In this document: piece after piece, positions 7,806 through 15,769 of the stretch
Layout of the letters: each line of letters starts with the position of its first letter
Position numbering within the stretch: position 1 is the first letter of the stretch
Notes under the pieces: generated by a model
What the model was told of the DNA's origin: nothing
The model's database searches: none
The model's input: the letters and a program-made list of their open reading frames with translations, nothing else
Source: Streptomyces rugosispiralis
Lineage (GTDB): Bacteria > Actinomycetota > Actinomycetes > Streptomycetales > Streptomycetaceae
Assembly (NCBI RefSeq): GCF_024505145.1
Contig: NZ_JANIAA010000009.1
Span: 62,001 to 126,000 of the forward strand
Direction of reading: 5' to 3'
DNA: 64,000 nt
Program-made: the position numbers and the translations under genes

Positions 7806-9176
7806 TCACAGCTCGAAGGATTCGTGGTGGATCCGGCGATCCGGAACCCCCGCCTCACGCAGCGCCCCGTACGCGTGCTCGGTCAGGCCCGGTGGGCCGC
7901 ACAGATAGACGTCGTGGTCCTCGATGTCGGGGAGCAGATGGCCAAGACGCTCCGCGGTGATCTCCGGCCGGGCGCCGTCCGGGCCGTTCACCGCGTACAG
8001 CAGCCGGGCCCCGCGCTCGGTGGCGATCTGCTTCAGCTCGTTCCACAGCGCCAGGTCCTCGACGCTGCGGGCCCGGTACAGCAGGGTGAGGTCGCTGCCC
8101 TTGCCCGGCAGCGTCTCGAACAGCGCCCGGATCGGGGTGATCCCGGCCCCGCCCGCGATCATCAGCACCTTGCCGCGGCTGCGCCGCGCCGCGGTCATCG
8201 CCCCGTACGGCCCCTCCGCCCACACCCGCGTCCCCGGCTCCAGCGAGGCCAGCCCCGTGCTGTGGCCGCCCACCGCCTTCACCGTGATCCGCAGCAGCTC
8301 CGGCCGGGGCGGCGCGGAGAGCGAGTACGGATGGGAGCCCCAGCGCATCCCCGGGGCCAGGAACCGCCATCGGAAGAACTGCCCGGCCTGCGCCCCGATC
8401 CGGTGCAGCTTGCGCCCCTTGATCAGCACCGACACCACTCCGGGCGCCTCCGGTACGACCGCCTCCACCCGCATCCGGTGCCGCAGGTTCAGCCGCAGCG
8501 GCACCAGCAGCCGGTACCAGACCACCAGCGCGGTGACCGTGCCGTACAGCGCGTACCAGGCGGTCTCCGCGGTCTTGTTCCCGACGAACTCCGCGCCGGT
8601 CGCGAGCTGGTGCCAGAACGTCAGGAAGACCGCCAGATAGGTGAACAGATGCAGGTAGTACCAGACCTCGTACGGCATCCGGCGGCGCACCATCCCCGCC
8701 GAGATCAGCCCGATCACCACCAGCATCGCGGTGCCGACCACCGCCTTGATCATGTCCGGGTAGTCCATGACCACGGTGACGGACTGGTCGACGAAGCCGG
8801 TGCCCGCCTGCTCCGCGTAGCCCGCGATGATCAGCCCGACATGCGCCACGATCAGACACAGCGCGTACCGCCCGCTCAACGCGTGCCACCGCGCGACCCG
8901 GTCCGACCCCACCCGCCGCTCCAGCGCCGGAACGCGCGCCATCTGGAGGACGACGAGGGCGAGGACATAGCCGCCGAGCAGCCCACTGAGCCGCCCGGCG
9001 TGGGTCAGCCACTGCGCGGTGCCGTCGACGTTCGGAGTGTTCTGCCACCACAGCGACAGCACCGCCGCCGCACCTGCCAGGCTGAGCAGGATCAACGGCA
9101 CGGCATGCGAACGGCGAGGCTGGATGCGGCGCATGGCCTGCCGCCGCCCGGCCCGGCTGTTCAGTAGCGTCGTCAC
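7806..9176 (-). CDS. Ferric-reductase-like transmembrane flavoprotein (oxidoreductase with FAD and NAD domains)
   Basis: 456 residues. The N-terminal half (about 25-215) has about six helices with paired His residues ('RWHALSGRYAL', 'VAHVGLI', 'YYLHLFTYLAVFLTFWHQL') expected to bind two hemes. The C-terminal half has an FAD-binding barrel ('HPYSLSAPP', R/HxYSx(S) type) and an NAD(P)-binding domain ('IAGGAGITPIRALFE', 'VYLCGPPGL'). It would pass electrons from NAD(P)H across the membrane. GTG at 9176 follows GGAAGGGGA. As first gene of the operon with the FMN-binding protein and ApbE, it probably supplies electrons to the flavinylated protein. Confidence 0.88.
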   Translation of the reverse strand: MTTLLNSRAGRRQAMRRIQPRRSHAVPLILLSLAGAAAVLSLWWQNTPNVDGTAQWLTHAGRLSGLLGGYVLALVVLQMARVPALERRVGSDRVARWHALSGRYALCLIVAHVGLIIAGYAEQAGTGFVDQSVTVVMDYPDMIKAVVGTAMLVVIGLISAGMVRRRMPYEVWYYLHLFTYLAVFLTFWHQLATGAEFVGNKTAETAWYALYGTVTALVVWYRLLVPLRLNLRHRMRVEAVVPEAPGVVSVLIKGRKLHRIGAQAGQFFRWRFLAPGMRWGSHPYSLSAPPRPELLRITVKAVGGHSTGLASLEPGTRVWAEGPYGAMTAARRSRGKVLMIAGGAGITPIRALFETLPGKGSDLTLLYRARSVEDLALWNELKQIATERGARLLYAVNGPDGARPEITAERLGHLLPDIEDHDVYLCGPPGLTEHAYGALREAGVPDRRIHHESFEL

Positions 9177-9264
9177 GGCCTGTCCCCTTCCCTTGGGCTC
9201 CGGTCCCTTGGGCTCCGGCGCAAGGGAATACGGCCCCCGTCGCGGGATGACTCAAAGGCCGCCG

Positions 9265-9323
9265 GGATTCACAGGTTTCGGGTCGTGGCTCACAGATCCG
9301 GCTCAGGATTCACAGGTTTCGGG
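9265..9323 (-). promoter_or_regulatory. Three helically phased TCACAG repeats upstream of the flavin redox operon
   Basis: An 18-bp direct repeat GGATTCACAGGTTTCGGG occurs at 9265-9282 and 9306-9323. Between them lies a third, partial copy, GCTCACAGATCCGG. The TCACAG cores start at 9269, 9290 and 9310, that is 21 and 20 bp apart, two helical turns. The block ends about 90 bp before the GTG of the reductase gene, where an activator or response regulator would bind. The regulator is unknown. Confidence 0.5.
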
Positions 9324-9325
9324 CG

Positions 9326-10177
9326 TCACCGGCGGTGGCGCACGGGCGGCAGCAGCTCGCTCACCACCGGCAGGTGGTCCGACGCCCCCGGGTCCGCCGT
9401 GAACACCTGGGCGGTGAGCGGGCGCAGGTCGCGGGAGGGGAGGAGGAAGTCGATACGGGCGTGCGGGTTGACGGAGTCGTAGGTGAAGCCGTCGCCGGTG
9501 CCGGCCTGGGGCCACGCATCGCCGAGCACATCGGTCAGGGTCCGGATCTCCGGGGTCTCGGCCGTGGCGTTCAGATCGCCGACCAGGACGGTTCGCTCGG
9601 GGGAGGAGCCGAGGAGCTCGACGATCCGGGCGGACTGCCGCTCGCGCTCCTGGCTGTCGTCGTGCTGGAGATGCGTCACCGCGAAGTCGGCGCAGACGCC
9701 GCGCACGTCCAGCGTGGCCCGGAGCAGACCGCGCTGCTCATGGCCGGGGACGAGCGGCAGATGGGTGTTGGTCCAGGACCGGATCGGCCAGCGGGAGAGC
9801 ACCGCGGTGCCGTACTGACGGCGCGGCCGCCCGGACTCCTCCGGGTCCAGGTCGAGGTTGGCGCCGAAGGCGTGACGCATCCCCAGCCGCTCGCCCAGCC
9901 AGGCGGGCTGGTCGACGAAGCCGCTGCGCTTCCAGAACCGGTCGACCTCTTGCAGACCGACGACGTCCACCCGCATGGCCTGGATCACCCGGGCGACGCG
10001 GTCCAGGTCGAGTACGTCGGCGGGGCTCGCGCCGTGGTGGATGTTGAACGTGGCCACGCGCAGCGGCCGCGGGCCGGTGGCGGCGGCCGCCACCCCGGAC
10101 GTCCCGGCGGCGGCACCGAGGCCGGCCGCCGCGGCGAGGAACCGGCGGCGGCTGGGGGCGGGGTTCAGGTGATTCAT
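9326..10177 (-). CDS. Tat-exported endonuclease/exonuclease/phosphatase-family protein
   Basis: 283 residues. A twin-arginine signal is visible (SRRRFLAAAAGLGAAAG, residues about 8-24), so the protein is secreted folded. The EEP fold follows: 'RVATFNIHHG' (metal-binding Asn), 'VVGLQEVDRF' (catalytic Glu), 'VTHLQHDDSQER', 'VLVGDLNATAETPE' (D-x-N) and 'GASDHLPVVSEL' (the terminal S-D-H). Members cut nucleic acids or phospho-ester head groups; the substrate is unknown. The start at 10177 is chosen because the Tat signal begins there; the upstream open frame has no such logic. Confidence 0.85.
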   Translation of the reverse strand: MNHLNPAPSRRRFLAAAAGLGAAAGTSGVAAAATGPRPLRVATFNIHHGASPADVLDLDRVARVIQAMRVDVVGLQEVDRFWKRSGFVDQPAWLGERLGMRHAFGANLDLDPEESGRPRRQYGTAVLSRWPIRSWTNTHLPLVPGHEQRGLLRATLDVRGVCADFAVTHLQHDDSQERERQSARIVELLGSSPERTVLVGDLNATAETPEIRTLTDVLGDAWPQAGTGDGFTYDSVNPHARIDFLLPSRDLRPLTAQVFTADPGASDHLPVVSELLPPVRHRR

Positions 10178-10290
10178 GGCGGTTAGCGTGCGTTCCGGTT
10201 CCGAACGCCCTCCCACGGCGCCATGAACGGCCCCGGGCGGGTGGGAGTCGTCTCGGCCGGAGCGGTGCGCCGCCCGCACCCGTAAGGATG

Positions 10291-10524
10291 TCACCGGTGG
10301 TGGAACTTGATCGGGTAGGACACCGTTGAGCGCGGTTTGGGCTGCTTCTTGGCGTCCTTTCCGCCGTCCTTCTTCCCGTCGTGCTTCTCGAAGTGGACGG
10401 GATACCGGGCCGTCTGATGCGGATTCGGCGACTTGCCGTCGCGGGTGTTGCCGTCACCGTGGTTGTTGATCCACAGGACCCCGACCACGAATACGCCGAG
10501 CACCATCATCTGCTTCTTCTCCAC
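10291..10524 (-). CDS. Small secreted or membrane-tethered lysine-rich protein, function unknown
   Basis: 77 residues. A short hydrophobic segment (MMVLGVFVVGVLWI, about residues 6-19) is followed by a highly polar Lys/Asp/His-rich tail containing two similar blocks, 'ARYPVHFEKHDGK' and 'VSYPIKFHHR'. This looks like a type-II membrane anchor with an exposed cationic tail. GTG at 10524 is preceded by only a weak purine stretch. No family is recognised. Codon use is Streptomyces-like, supporting a real gene. Confidence 0.55.
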   Translation of the reverse strand: MEKKQMMVLGVFVVGVLWINNHGDGNTRDGKSPNPHQTARYPVHFEKHDGKKDGGKDAKKQPKPRSTVSYPIKFHHR

Positions 10525-10602
10525 CGGCCCCGACTCCCCCTCGGTCCGCGACTGCGCCCCCGCCCCGCCATGGTCTCAGCCCGGCGGCCGGTTGGGCAGG
10601 TG

Positions 10603-11163
10603 CTACCGCGTGGTGAAAGCACCTCCGTTGACGTGAATGGTCTGGCCGGTGATGTGCCGCGCGCCGGGCGAGGCCAGGAAGAAGGCGGTCCGGGCGATGT
10701 CCTCGACGGTGCCCGCACGCTTGTTGTGGGTCTCCGCCACGAGCGCGCCGCGGCGTTCGTCGGTCATCCCGCCCTGGAAGAAGTTCGTACCGGCGATGAA
10801 GCCCGCGGAGATGACATTGCAGGTGACGCCCTTCGGCGCGAGCTCGGCGGAGGTCGAGGCGTTCCACGCGGCCAGGGCGGCCTTGGCCGCGCCGTAGGAG
10901 CCGCCCCGGCGCTCGGCGCCGATCGAGCCGATGCTGATGACGGAGCCGCCGTCGGTCAGCCTCTCCTGGACCGAGGCGGTGGTCAGCACCGCGGTGAGCA
11001 GGTTCTGGGACAGGCTGCTGTGCCACTGGGCGAGCAGCGCGTCCAGGGGCGGGAGCCCGTCGGCCGCCGCCTCGGGCAGCCCGCCGGCCGCGTTGACCAG
11101 GACGTCCAGCTCGCCGAGCCGGTCGGCGAGATCGGGTCCCGGAGCCTGGTGCCCATGGCTCAT
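10603..11163 (-). pseudogene. N-terminally truncated short-chain dehydrogenase (SDR)
   Basis: 186 residues against about 250 for the family. It keeps the NAAG motif ('LVNAAGG'), the catalytic Ser ('SIGSIGAERRGG'), Y-x-x-x-K ('YGAAKAAL') and the normal C-terminus ('ITGQTIHVNGGAF'). The first 65-70 residues, including the TGxxxGIG dinucleotide-binding loop, are missing. The frame begins abruptly at about 11163, exactly where a start-less MarR gene begins on the other strand. Loss of the cofactor loop should abolish activity. Either a deletion fused two divergent genes or there is an assembly error. Confidence 0.7.
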
Positions 11164-11678
11164 CGGAGGAGTCCGGGCCCGTCGCCTCCGCCGCGGACAT
11201 CGCCACCGCCTGGCAGCGGGAGCGGCCGGGCGCCCCCACGGAGTCGATCGAGATCGTCACCCCCATCTGGTGGCTGGGAAAGCTCTTCGCCGACGACCGC
11301 GACCGGGCGCTGCGGGCGGCGGGGATCGACGCGGCCACCCTCGATCTGCTGGCCGTCATCCGCCGCTCCGGCCCGCCCTACGCCCTGAGCACGCGCGAGA
11401 TCACCTGCCGGACCCTGGTGACCGCCGGAGCGATCTCGCAGCGCGTCGCCCGAGCCGAGCGGGACGGCCTCGTCGTGCGCAGACCTGGAACCACCGGCCG
11501 TCGCACCGTCCTGGTGTGCCTGACGGCCGAGGGCCACGCCCTCATCGAGCGGTCCGTCGACACCGTGCTCGGCCGCGAGGCCAGGCTGGTGCGCGGCCTG
11601 TCGGACGAGGAGCGCACGGTGCTCGCCGGACTGCTGGCCAGGTTGATGGCGGACGTCCGGCGGCGTACGGAGCGGTGA
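11163..11678 (+). pseudogene. MarR-family regulator lacking a start codon
   Basis: The frame reads through a MarR winged helix: 'GKLFADDRDRALRAAGID', 'TLDLLAVIRRSGPP', 'GAISQRVARAERDGLVVRRP' (recognition helix), 'GRRTVLVCLTAEGHAL' (wing) and a C-terminal dimer helix. Reading back, no ATG, GTG or TTG occurs in frame between the stop at 11094-11096 and the GTG at 11418, which lies inside the DNA-binding domain and would make only an 86-residue fragment. The gene has therefore probably lost its first codons. MarR regulators next to SDR genes are usually divergent; here their 5' ends appear fused. Confidence 0.6.
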
Positions 11679-11717
11679 CCGGGTGGGGCGACCGGGTGGG
11701 GGGCGACGCCGGCCGCT

Positions 11718-11752
11718 TTGACGAAACATACGGCGCAGTGCATACTCATGCA
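11718..11752 (+). promoter_or_regulatory. argG promoter with overlapping ARG box
   Basis: A -35-like TTGACG at 11718-11723 is followed after 17 bp by a -10-like CATACT at 11741-11746. The palindrome TGCATACTCATGCA at 11739-11752 fits the ARG-box pattern TGNAT-N4-ATNCA and covers the -10, so bound ArgR would block polymerase. The repressor gene lies at 3720-4271. Confidence 0.75.
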
Positions 11753-11783
11753 GAGAAGCGTATGGAACGTCAAGGAGGCACCC

Positions 11784-12980
11784 GTGACCGAGCGCGTCGT
11801 ACTCGCCTACTCGGGCGGCCTGGACACCTCCGTCGCCATCGGCTGGATCGCCGAGGAGACGGGTGCCGAGGTCATCGCCGTCGCCGTGGACGTCGGCCAG
11901 GGCGGCGAGGACCTGGACGTCATCCGTAAGCGTGCGCTCGCCTGCGGGGCGGTCGAGGCGGAGGTCGCGGACGCCAAGGACGAGTTCGCCGAGGAGTACT
12001 GCCTTCCGGCGATCAAGGCGAACGCGCTGTACATGGACCGCTACCCGCTGGTCTCGGCGCTGTCCCGGCCGACCATCGTGAAGCACCTGGTGGCCGCCGC
12101 CCGCAAGCACGGCGCCGGGACCGTCGCCCACGGCTGCACCGGCAAGGGGAACGACCAGGTGCGGTTCGAGGCCGGTATCTCCTCCCTCGCGCCCGATCTG
12201 ACCTGCATCGCGCCGGTCCGGGACTACGCGATGACCCGGGACCGGGCGATCGCCTTCTGCGAGGCCAAGGGCCTGCCGATCGCGACCAGCAAGAAGTCCC
12301 CGTACTCGATCGACCAGAACGTCTTCGGGCGGGCCGTGGAGACCGGCTTCCTGGAGGACATCTGGAACGCGCCGATCGAGGACGTCTACGAGTACACCTC
12401 CGACCCGGCCACCCCGCGCGAGGCCGACGAGGTGGTCATCACCTTCGAGAAGGGCGTCCCCGTCGCGATCGACGGCGAGCGCGTCACCGTGCTCCAGGCC
12501 GTCCAGCGGCTGAACGAGCGGGCGGGCGCCCAGGGCGTCGGCCGGATCGACATGGTCGAGGACCGGCTGGTGGGCATCAAGTCGCGGGAGGTCTACGAGG
12601 CGCCCGGCGCCATCGCGCTGATCACCGCCCACCAGGAGCTGGAGGCCGTCACCGTCGAGCGCGAGCTGGCCCGCTACAAGCGGCAGGTCGAGCAGCGCTG
12701 GGGCGAGCTGGTCTACGACGGTCTGTGGTTCTCGCCGCTCAAGCGGGCCCTGGACGGATTCATCGCCGAGGCGAACGAGCACGTCTCCGGCGAGATCCGG
12801 ATGACCCTGCACGGCGGCCGGGCCGTCGTCACCGGACGGAAGTCGCACACCTCGCTGTACGACTTCCACCTGGCCACCTACGACACCGGCGACACCTTCG
12901 ACCAGTCGCTGTCCAAGGGCTTCATCGAGATCTTCGGGATGTCCAGCAAGATCGCCGCGAAGCGGGATCTGCGGCAGTAG
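11784..12980 (+). CDS. argG: Argininosuccinate synthase
   Basis: 398 residues. Joins citrulline and aspartate using ATP. The PP-loop 'VLAYSGGLDTSVAIGW' lies at residues 6-21. 'GCTGKGNDQVRFE' (citrulline/aspartate site), 'TSKKSPYSIDQN' and the C-terminal 'DFHLATYDTGDTFDQ' are typical. GTG at 11784 was preferred over upstream ATGs because AAGGAGG lies at 11772-11778 and the motif order starts there. The upstream promoter overlaps an ARG box. argH follows after 121 nt containing a strong hairpin. Confidence 0.97.
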   Translation: MTERVVLAYSGGLDTSVAIGWIAEETGAEVIAVAVDVGQGGEDLDVIRKRALACGAVEAEVADAKDEFAEEYCLPAIKANALYMDRYPLVSALSRPTIVKHLVAAARKHGAGTVAHGCTGKGNDQVRFEAGISSLAPDLTCIAPVRDYAMTRDRAIAFCEAKGLPIATSKKSPYSIDQNVFGRAVETGFLEDIWNAPIEDVYEYTSDPATPREADEVVITFEKGVPVAIDGERVTVLQAVQRLNERAGAQGVGRIDMVEDRLVGIKSREVYEAPGAIALITAHQELEAVTVERELARYKRQVEQRWGELVYDGLWFSPLKRALDGFIAEANEHVSGEIRMTLHGGRAVVTGRKSHTSLYDFHLATYDTGDTFDQSLSKGFIEIFGMSSKIAAKRDLRQ

Positions 12981-13040
12981 CCTGCGTACCAGCGTCAAGC
13001 CCGCGTACGAGACGTATGAGACGTACGCGACGCACCGAAG

Positions 13041-13070
13041 CCGCCTCCCCGCCCCGCGGCGGGGAGGCGG
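13041..13070 (+). terminator. Hairpin between argG and argH
   Basis: A perfect 13-bp G/C stem (13041-13053 with 13058-13070) and 4-nt loop lie 60 nt after the argG stop and 20 nt before the argH SD. There is no U tract. It may be a partial terminator or an mRNA stabiliser that sets the argG:argH ratio. Confidence 0.5.
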
Positions 13071-13101
13071 TCGCACACCCACAGTCGACAGGAGCAACAG
13101 C

Positions 13102-14532
13102 GTGAGCAACGGCAACAGCGGTGACGTCCGGCTCTGGGGCGGCCGCTTCGCCGACGGCCCGTCCGAGGCACTGGAGAAGCTCAGCGCCTCCGTGCACTTC
13201 GACTGGCGCCTGGCGCCGTACGACATCGCCGGATCCCGCGCCCACGCCCGGGTGCTGCACACGGCGGGGCTGCTCACCGCCGATGAGCTGGAGCGGATGC
13301 TGGCGGGTCTGGACCGGCTGGAGGCCGATGTCGCCTCCGGCGACTTCACCGGCACCATCGCCGACGAGGACGTCCACACCGCCCTGGAGCGCGGTCTGCT
13401 GGAGCGGCTGGGCCCGGACCTCGGCGGCAAGCTGCGGGCCGGACGGTCCCGCAACGACCAGATCGCGACCCTCTTCCGGATGTATCTGCGCGACCACGCC
13501 CGGATCGTCGGCGGGCTGATCGCCGACCTCCAGCAGGCCCTGGTCGGGCTCGCCGAGGCGCACCCCGACGTGGCCATGCCCGGCCGTACGCACCTCCAGC
13601 ACGCCCAGCCGGTGCTCTTCGCCCACCATGTCCTCGCCCATGTCCAGGCGCTGTCGCGGGACGCGGAGCGGCTGCGGCAGTGGGACGAGCGCACCGCCGT
13701 CTCGCCGTACGGCTCGGGCGCGCTGGCCGGGTCCTCGCTGGGGCTCGACCCGCAGGCGGTCGCGGCCGACCTCGGCTTCGAGCGTGGCTCGTCCGCCAAC
13801 TCGCTCGACGGCACGGCCTCCCGTGACTTCGTGGCCGAGTTCGCGTTCATCACCGCGATGATCGGCGTCGATCTGTCGCGGATCGCGGAGGAGATCATCC
13901 TCTGGAACACGAAGGAGTTCTCCTTCGTGACCCTCCACGACGCCTTCTCCACCGGCTCCTCGATCATGCCGCAGAAGAAGAACCCGGACATCGCGGAGCT
14001 GGCCCGCGGCAAGTCCGGCCGGTTGATCGGCAACCTCACCGGGCTGCTGGCCACGCTCAAGGCCCTGCCGCTCGCGTACAACCGCGACCTCCAGGAGGAC
14101 AAGGAACCGGTCTTCGACTCCTGCGACCAGCTGGAGGTGCTGCTCCCGGCCTTCACCGGGATGATGGCCACGCTGACCGTCAACCGCGAGCGCATGGAGG
14201 AGCTGGCCCCGGCCGGGTTCTCGCTGGCCACCGACATCGCCGAATGGCTGGTGCGGCAGGGTGTGCCGTTCCGGGTGGCGCACGAGGTCGCGGGGGAATG
14301 CGTCAAGGAGTGCGAGCGGACGGGCATCGAGCTCGACCAGCTCACCGACGAGCAGTTCGCCAAGATCTCCCCGCATCTGACGCCGGAGGTCCGCGGCGTC
14401 CTCAATGTGCAGGGCGCGCTGGCCGCGCGCGGCGGCCGCGGCGGCACCGCCCCGTTGGCGGTGCGGGCCCAGCTCGCGGAGGTCAAGGAGGATCTGGCCG
14501 CTCAGTACGCGTGGGCGGGCGCCAAACGCTGA
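13102..14532 (+). CDS. argH: Argininosuccinate lyase
   Basis: 476 residues. Splits argininosuccinate to arginine and fumarate. Fumarase/aspartase-superfamily marks: 'AGRSRNDQIAT' (about 114-123), 'GRTHLQHAQP' (His164, expected catalytic acid/base region) and the signature 'SSIMPQKKNPD' (286-296) with the mobile-loop Ser. GTG at 13102 follows AGGAG. It lies in the same direction as argG and completes the arginine pathway begun by argCJBD. Confidence 0.97.
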   Translation: MSNGNSGDVRLWGGRFADGPSEALEKLSASVHFDWRLAPYDIAGSRAHARVLHTAGLLTADELERMLAGLDRLEADVASGDFTGTIADEDVHTALERGLLERLGPDLGGKLRAGRSRNDQIATLFRMYLRDHARIVGGLIADLQQALVGLAEAHPDVAMPGRTHLQHAQPVLFAHHVLAHVQALSRDAERLRQWDERTAVSPYGSGALAGSSLGLDPQAVAADLGFERGSSANSLDGTASRDFVAEFAFITAMIGVDLSRIAEEIILWNTKEFSFVTLHDAFSTGSSIMPQKKNPDIAELARGKSGRLIGNLTGLLATLKALPLAYNRDLQEDKEPVFDSCDQLEVLLPAFTGMMATLTVNRERMEELAPAGFSLATDIAEWLVRQGVPFRVAHEVAGECVKECERTGIELDQLTDEQFAKISPHLTPEVRGVLNVQGALAARGGRGGTAPLAVRAQLAEVKEDLAAQYAWAGAKR

Positions 14533-14570
14533 CAGCGACAGACCGAACGGGAGAGGTGGGGACAGGGAGT

Positions 14571-15560
14571 ATGGGCGTCGAACGACTCGCGGAGATCGCG
14601 GCCCCCGGGGCGGGGGTGGCCAGGATCGGGCTCGGCCTGGCCGCGGTCGGCCGCCCCGCCTACATCAATCTCGGCCGGGACCGTGACCTCCCGGCCGAGC
14701 GCCCGGTCGAGGTGATGCGGCGGCGCAGCCATGAGCTGCTGGACGCCGCGTACGCCGCCGGGGTGCGCTATCTGGACGCGGCGCGCTCCTACGGCCGGGC
14801 CGAGGAGTTCCTCGCCGACTGGCTGCGGGACCGCCCGGACGCCGCACGGGACGTGGTCGTCGGCTCCAAGTGGGGCTATACGTATGTCGCCGAGTGGCGT
14901 ACGGACGCCGAGACCCACGAGGTCAAGGACCATGGCGTCGAGACCTTCGAGCGGCAGCGCGAGCTGACCGACGCGCTGCTCGGCGACCGGCTGGACCTCT
15001 ACCAGATCCACTCGGTGACCCCCGAGAGCCCGGCCCTGACCGACCCCGGGCTGCACGCGCGGCTGGCGGAGCTAGCCGCGGAGGGCGTGACGGTCGGCGT
15101 GTCCACCAGCGGTCCGCGCCAGGCCGAGGCGATCCGCGCCGCGCTGGCCGTGGAGGTCGACGGCAGGCCGCTCTTCCGTACCGTCCAGTCCACCTACAAC
15201 CTGCTGGAGCCGTCGGCCGGGGCGGCGCTGGCCGAGGCCCATGAGGCGGGCCGGGCGGTCATCGTCAAGGAAGCCGTGGCCAACGGCCGGCTCACCGAGG
15301 CGGCCGAGCGGCTTCCGGCGGCCCTGCGCCGGGTGGCCGAGGAGACGGGCGCCACTCCGGACGCCGTCGCGCTGGCCGCGGTGCTGCACCGGCCCTGGGT
15401 GACGGTCGTCCTCTCCGGCGCCGCCACGACGGACCAGCTGCGCTCCAACCTGGCCGCCGCCGACCTCCGCCTGGACGAGCCCGGACTGGCCCGGCTGGAG
15501 GCGCTGGCCGAGACCCCGGAGACCTACTGGCGGCGCCGCTCGGAGCTGCCCTGGGCCTGA
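14571..15560 (+). CDS. Aldo/keto reductase
   Basis: 329 residues, (beta/alpha)8 NADPH-dependent reductase. 'LLDAAYAAGVRYLDAARSYGRAEEFL' holds the catalytic Asp and Tyr, 'VVVGSKWGY' the Lys, and 'LDLYQIHSV' the His; together these form the AKR tetrad. 'GVSTSGPRQAEAI' and 'NLLEPSAGAAL' follow. The substrate cannot be assigned. The ATG at 14571 follows AGGGAG and lies 38 nt after argH, so low-level read-through from argH is possible. The longer open frame upstream is an argH shadow. Confidence 0.85.
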   Translation: MGVERLAEIAAPGAGVARIGLGLAAVGRPAYINLGRDRDLPAERPVEVMRRRSHELLDAAYAAGVRYLDAARSYGRAEEFLADWLRDRPDAARDVVVGSKWGYTYVAEWRTDAETHEVKDHGVETFERQRELTDALLGDRLDLYQIHSVTPESPALTDPGLHARLAELAAEGVTVGVSTSGPRQAEAIRAALAVEVDGRPLFRTVQSTYNLLEPSAGAALAEAHEAGRAVIVKEAVANGRLTEAAERLPAALRRVAEETGATPDAVALAAVLHRPWVTVVLSGAATTDQLRSNLAAADLRLDEPGLARLEALAETPETYWRRRSELPWA

Positions 15561-15620
15561 CGGCTCCGGCCCCGAGATGCCGTCGATGTCCGCGGCGCCG
15601 TCGTGGCGGGTCGCCCACGC

Positions 15621-15672
15621 GGCGGAGCCGCACATGGACACAGCCGCGGCGGAGCCGCACATCGACACAGCC
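15621..15672. repeat. Two tandem copies of a 27-bp repeat after the AKR gene
   Basis: GGCGGAGCCGCACAT-GACACAGCC occurs at 15621-15644 and 15648-15672 with one base change (G/C) in the middle. This intergenic stretch (15561-15769) shows no gene. Confidence 0.6.
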
Positions 15673-15691
15673 CCGCGTCCCTTCGGGCGTG

Positions 15692-15713
15692 TCCTCAAGC
15701 GCCGGACGGGCTG
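15692..15713 (-). repeat. Dispersed intergenic element, copy 1
   Basis: On the minus strand this reads CAGCCCGTCCGGCGCTTGAG plus GA; it matches 34382-34403 (plus strand) at 20 of 22 positions. Both copies sit between genes beside other repeats. This core is a recurrent intergenic sequence in Streptomyces (recalled, not searched). Confidence 0.6.
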
Positions 15714-15769
15714 AGATCCGCCGCGCGGCCCGCCGCAGGCGTACGCGTACCGCCGGATACCCGCTACAG

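Noticed and set aside
11418..11678. Short MarR-like protein starting at GTG 11418
   Set aside because: This start lies inside the DNA-binding domain and would lack the dimer helices; more likely the remains of a truncated gene.
11160..14486. Long minus-strand open frame opposite argG and argH
   Set aside because: Shadow frame; the plus strand encodes unmistakable ArgG and ArgH.
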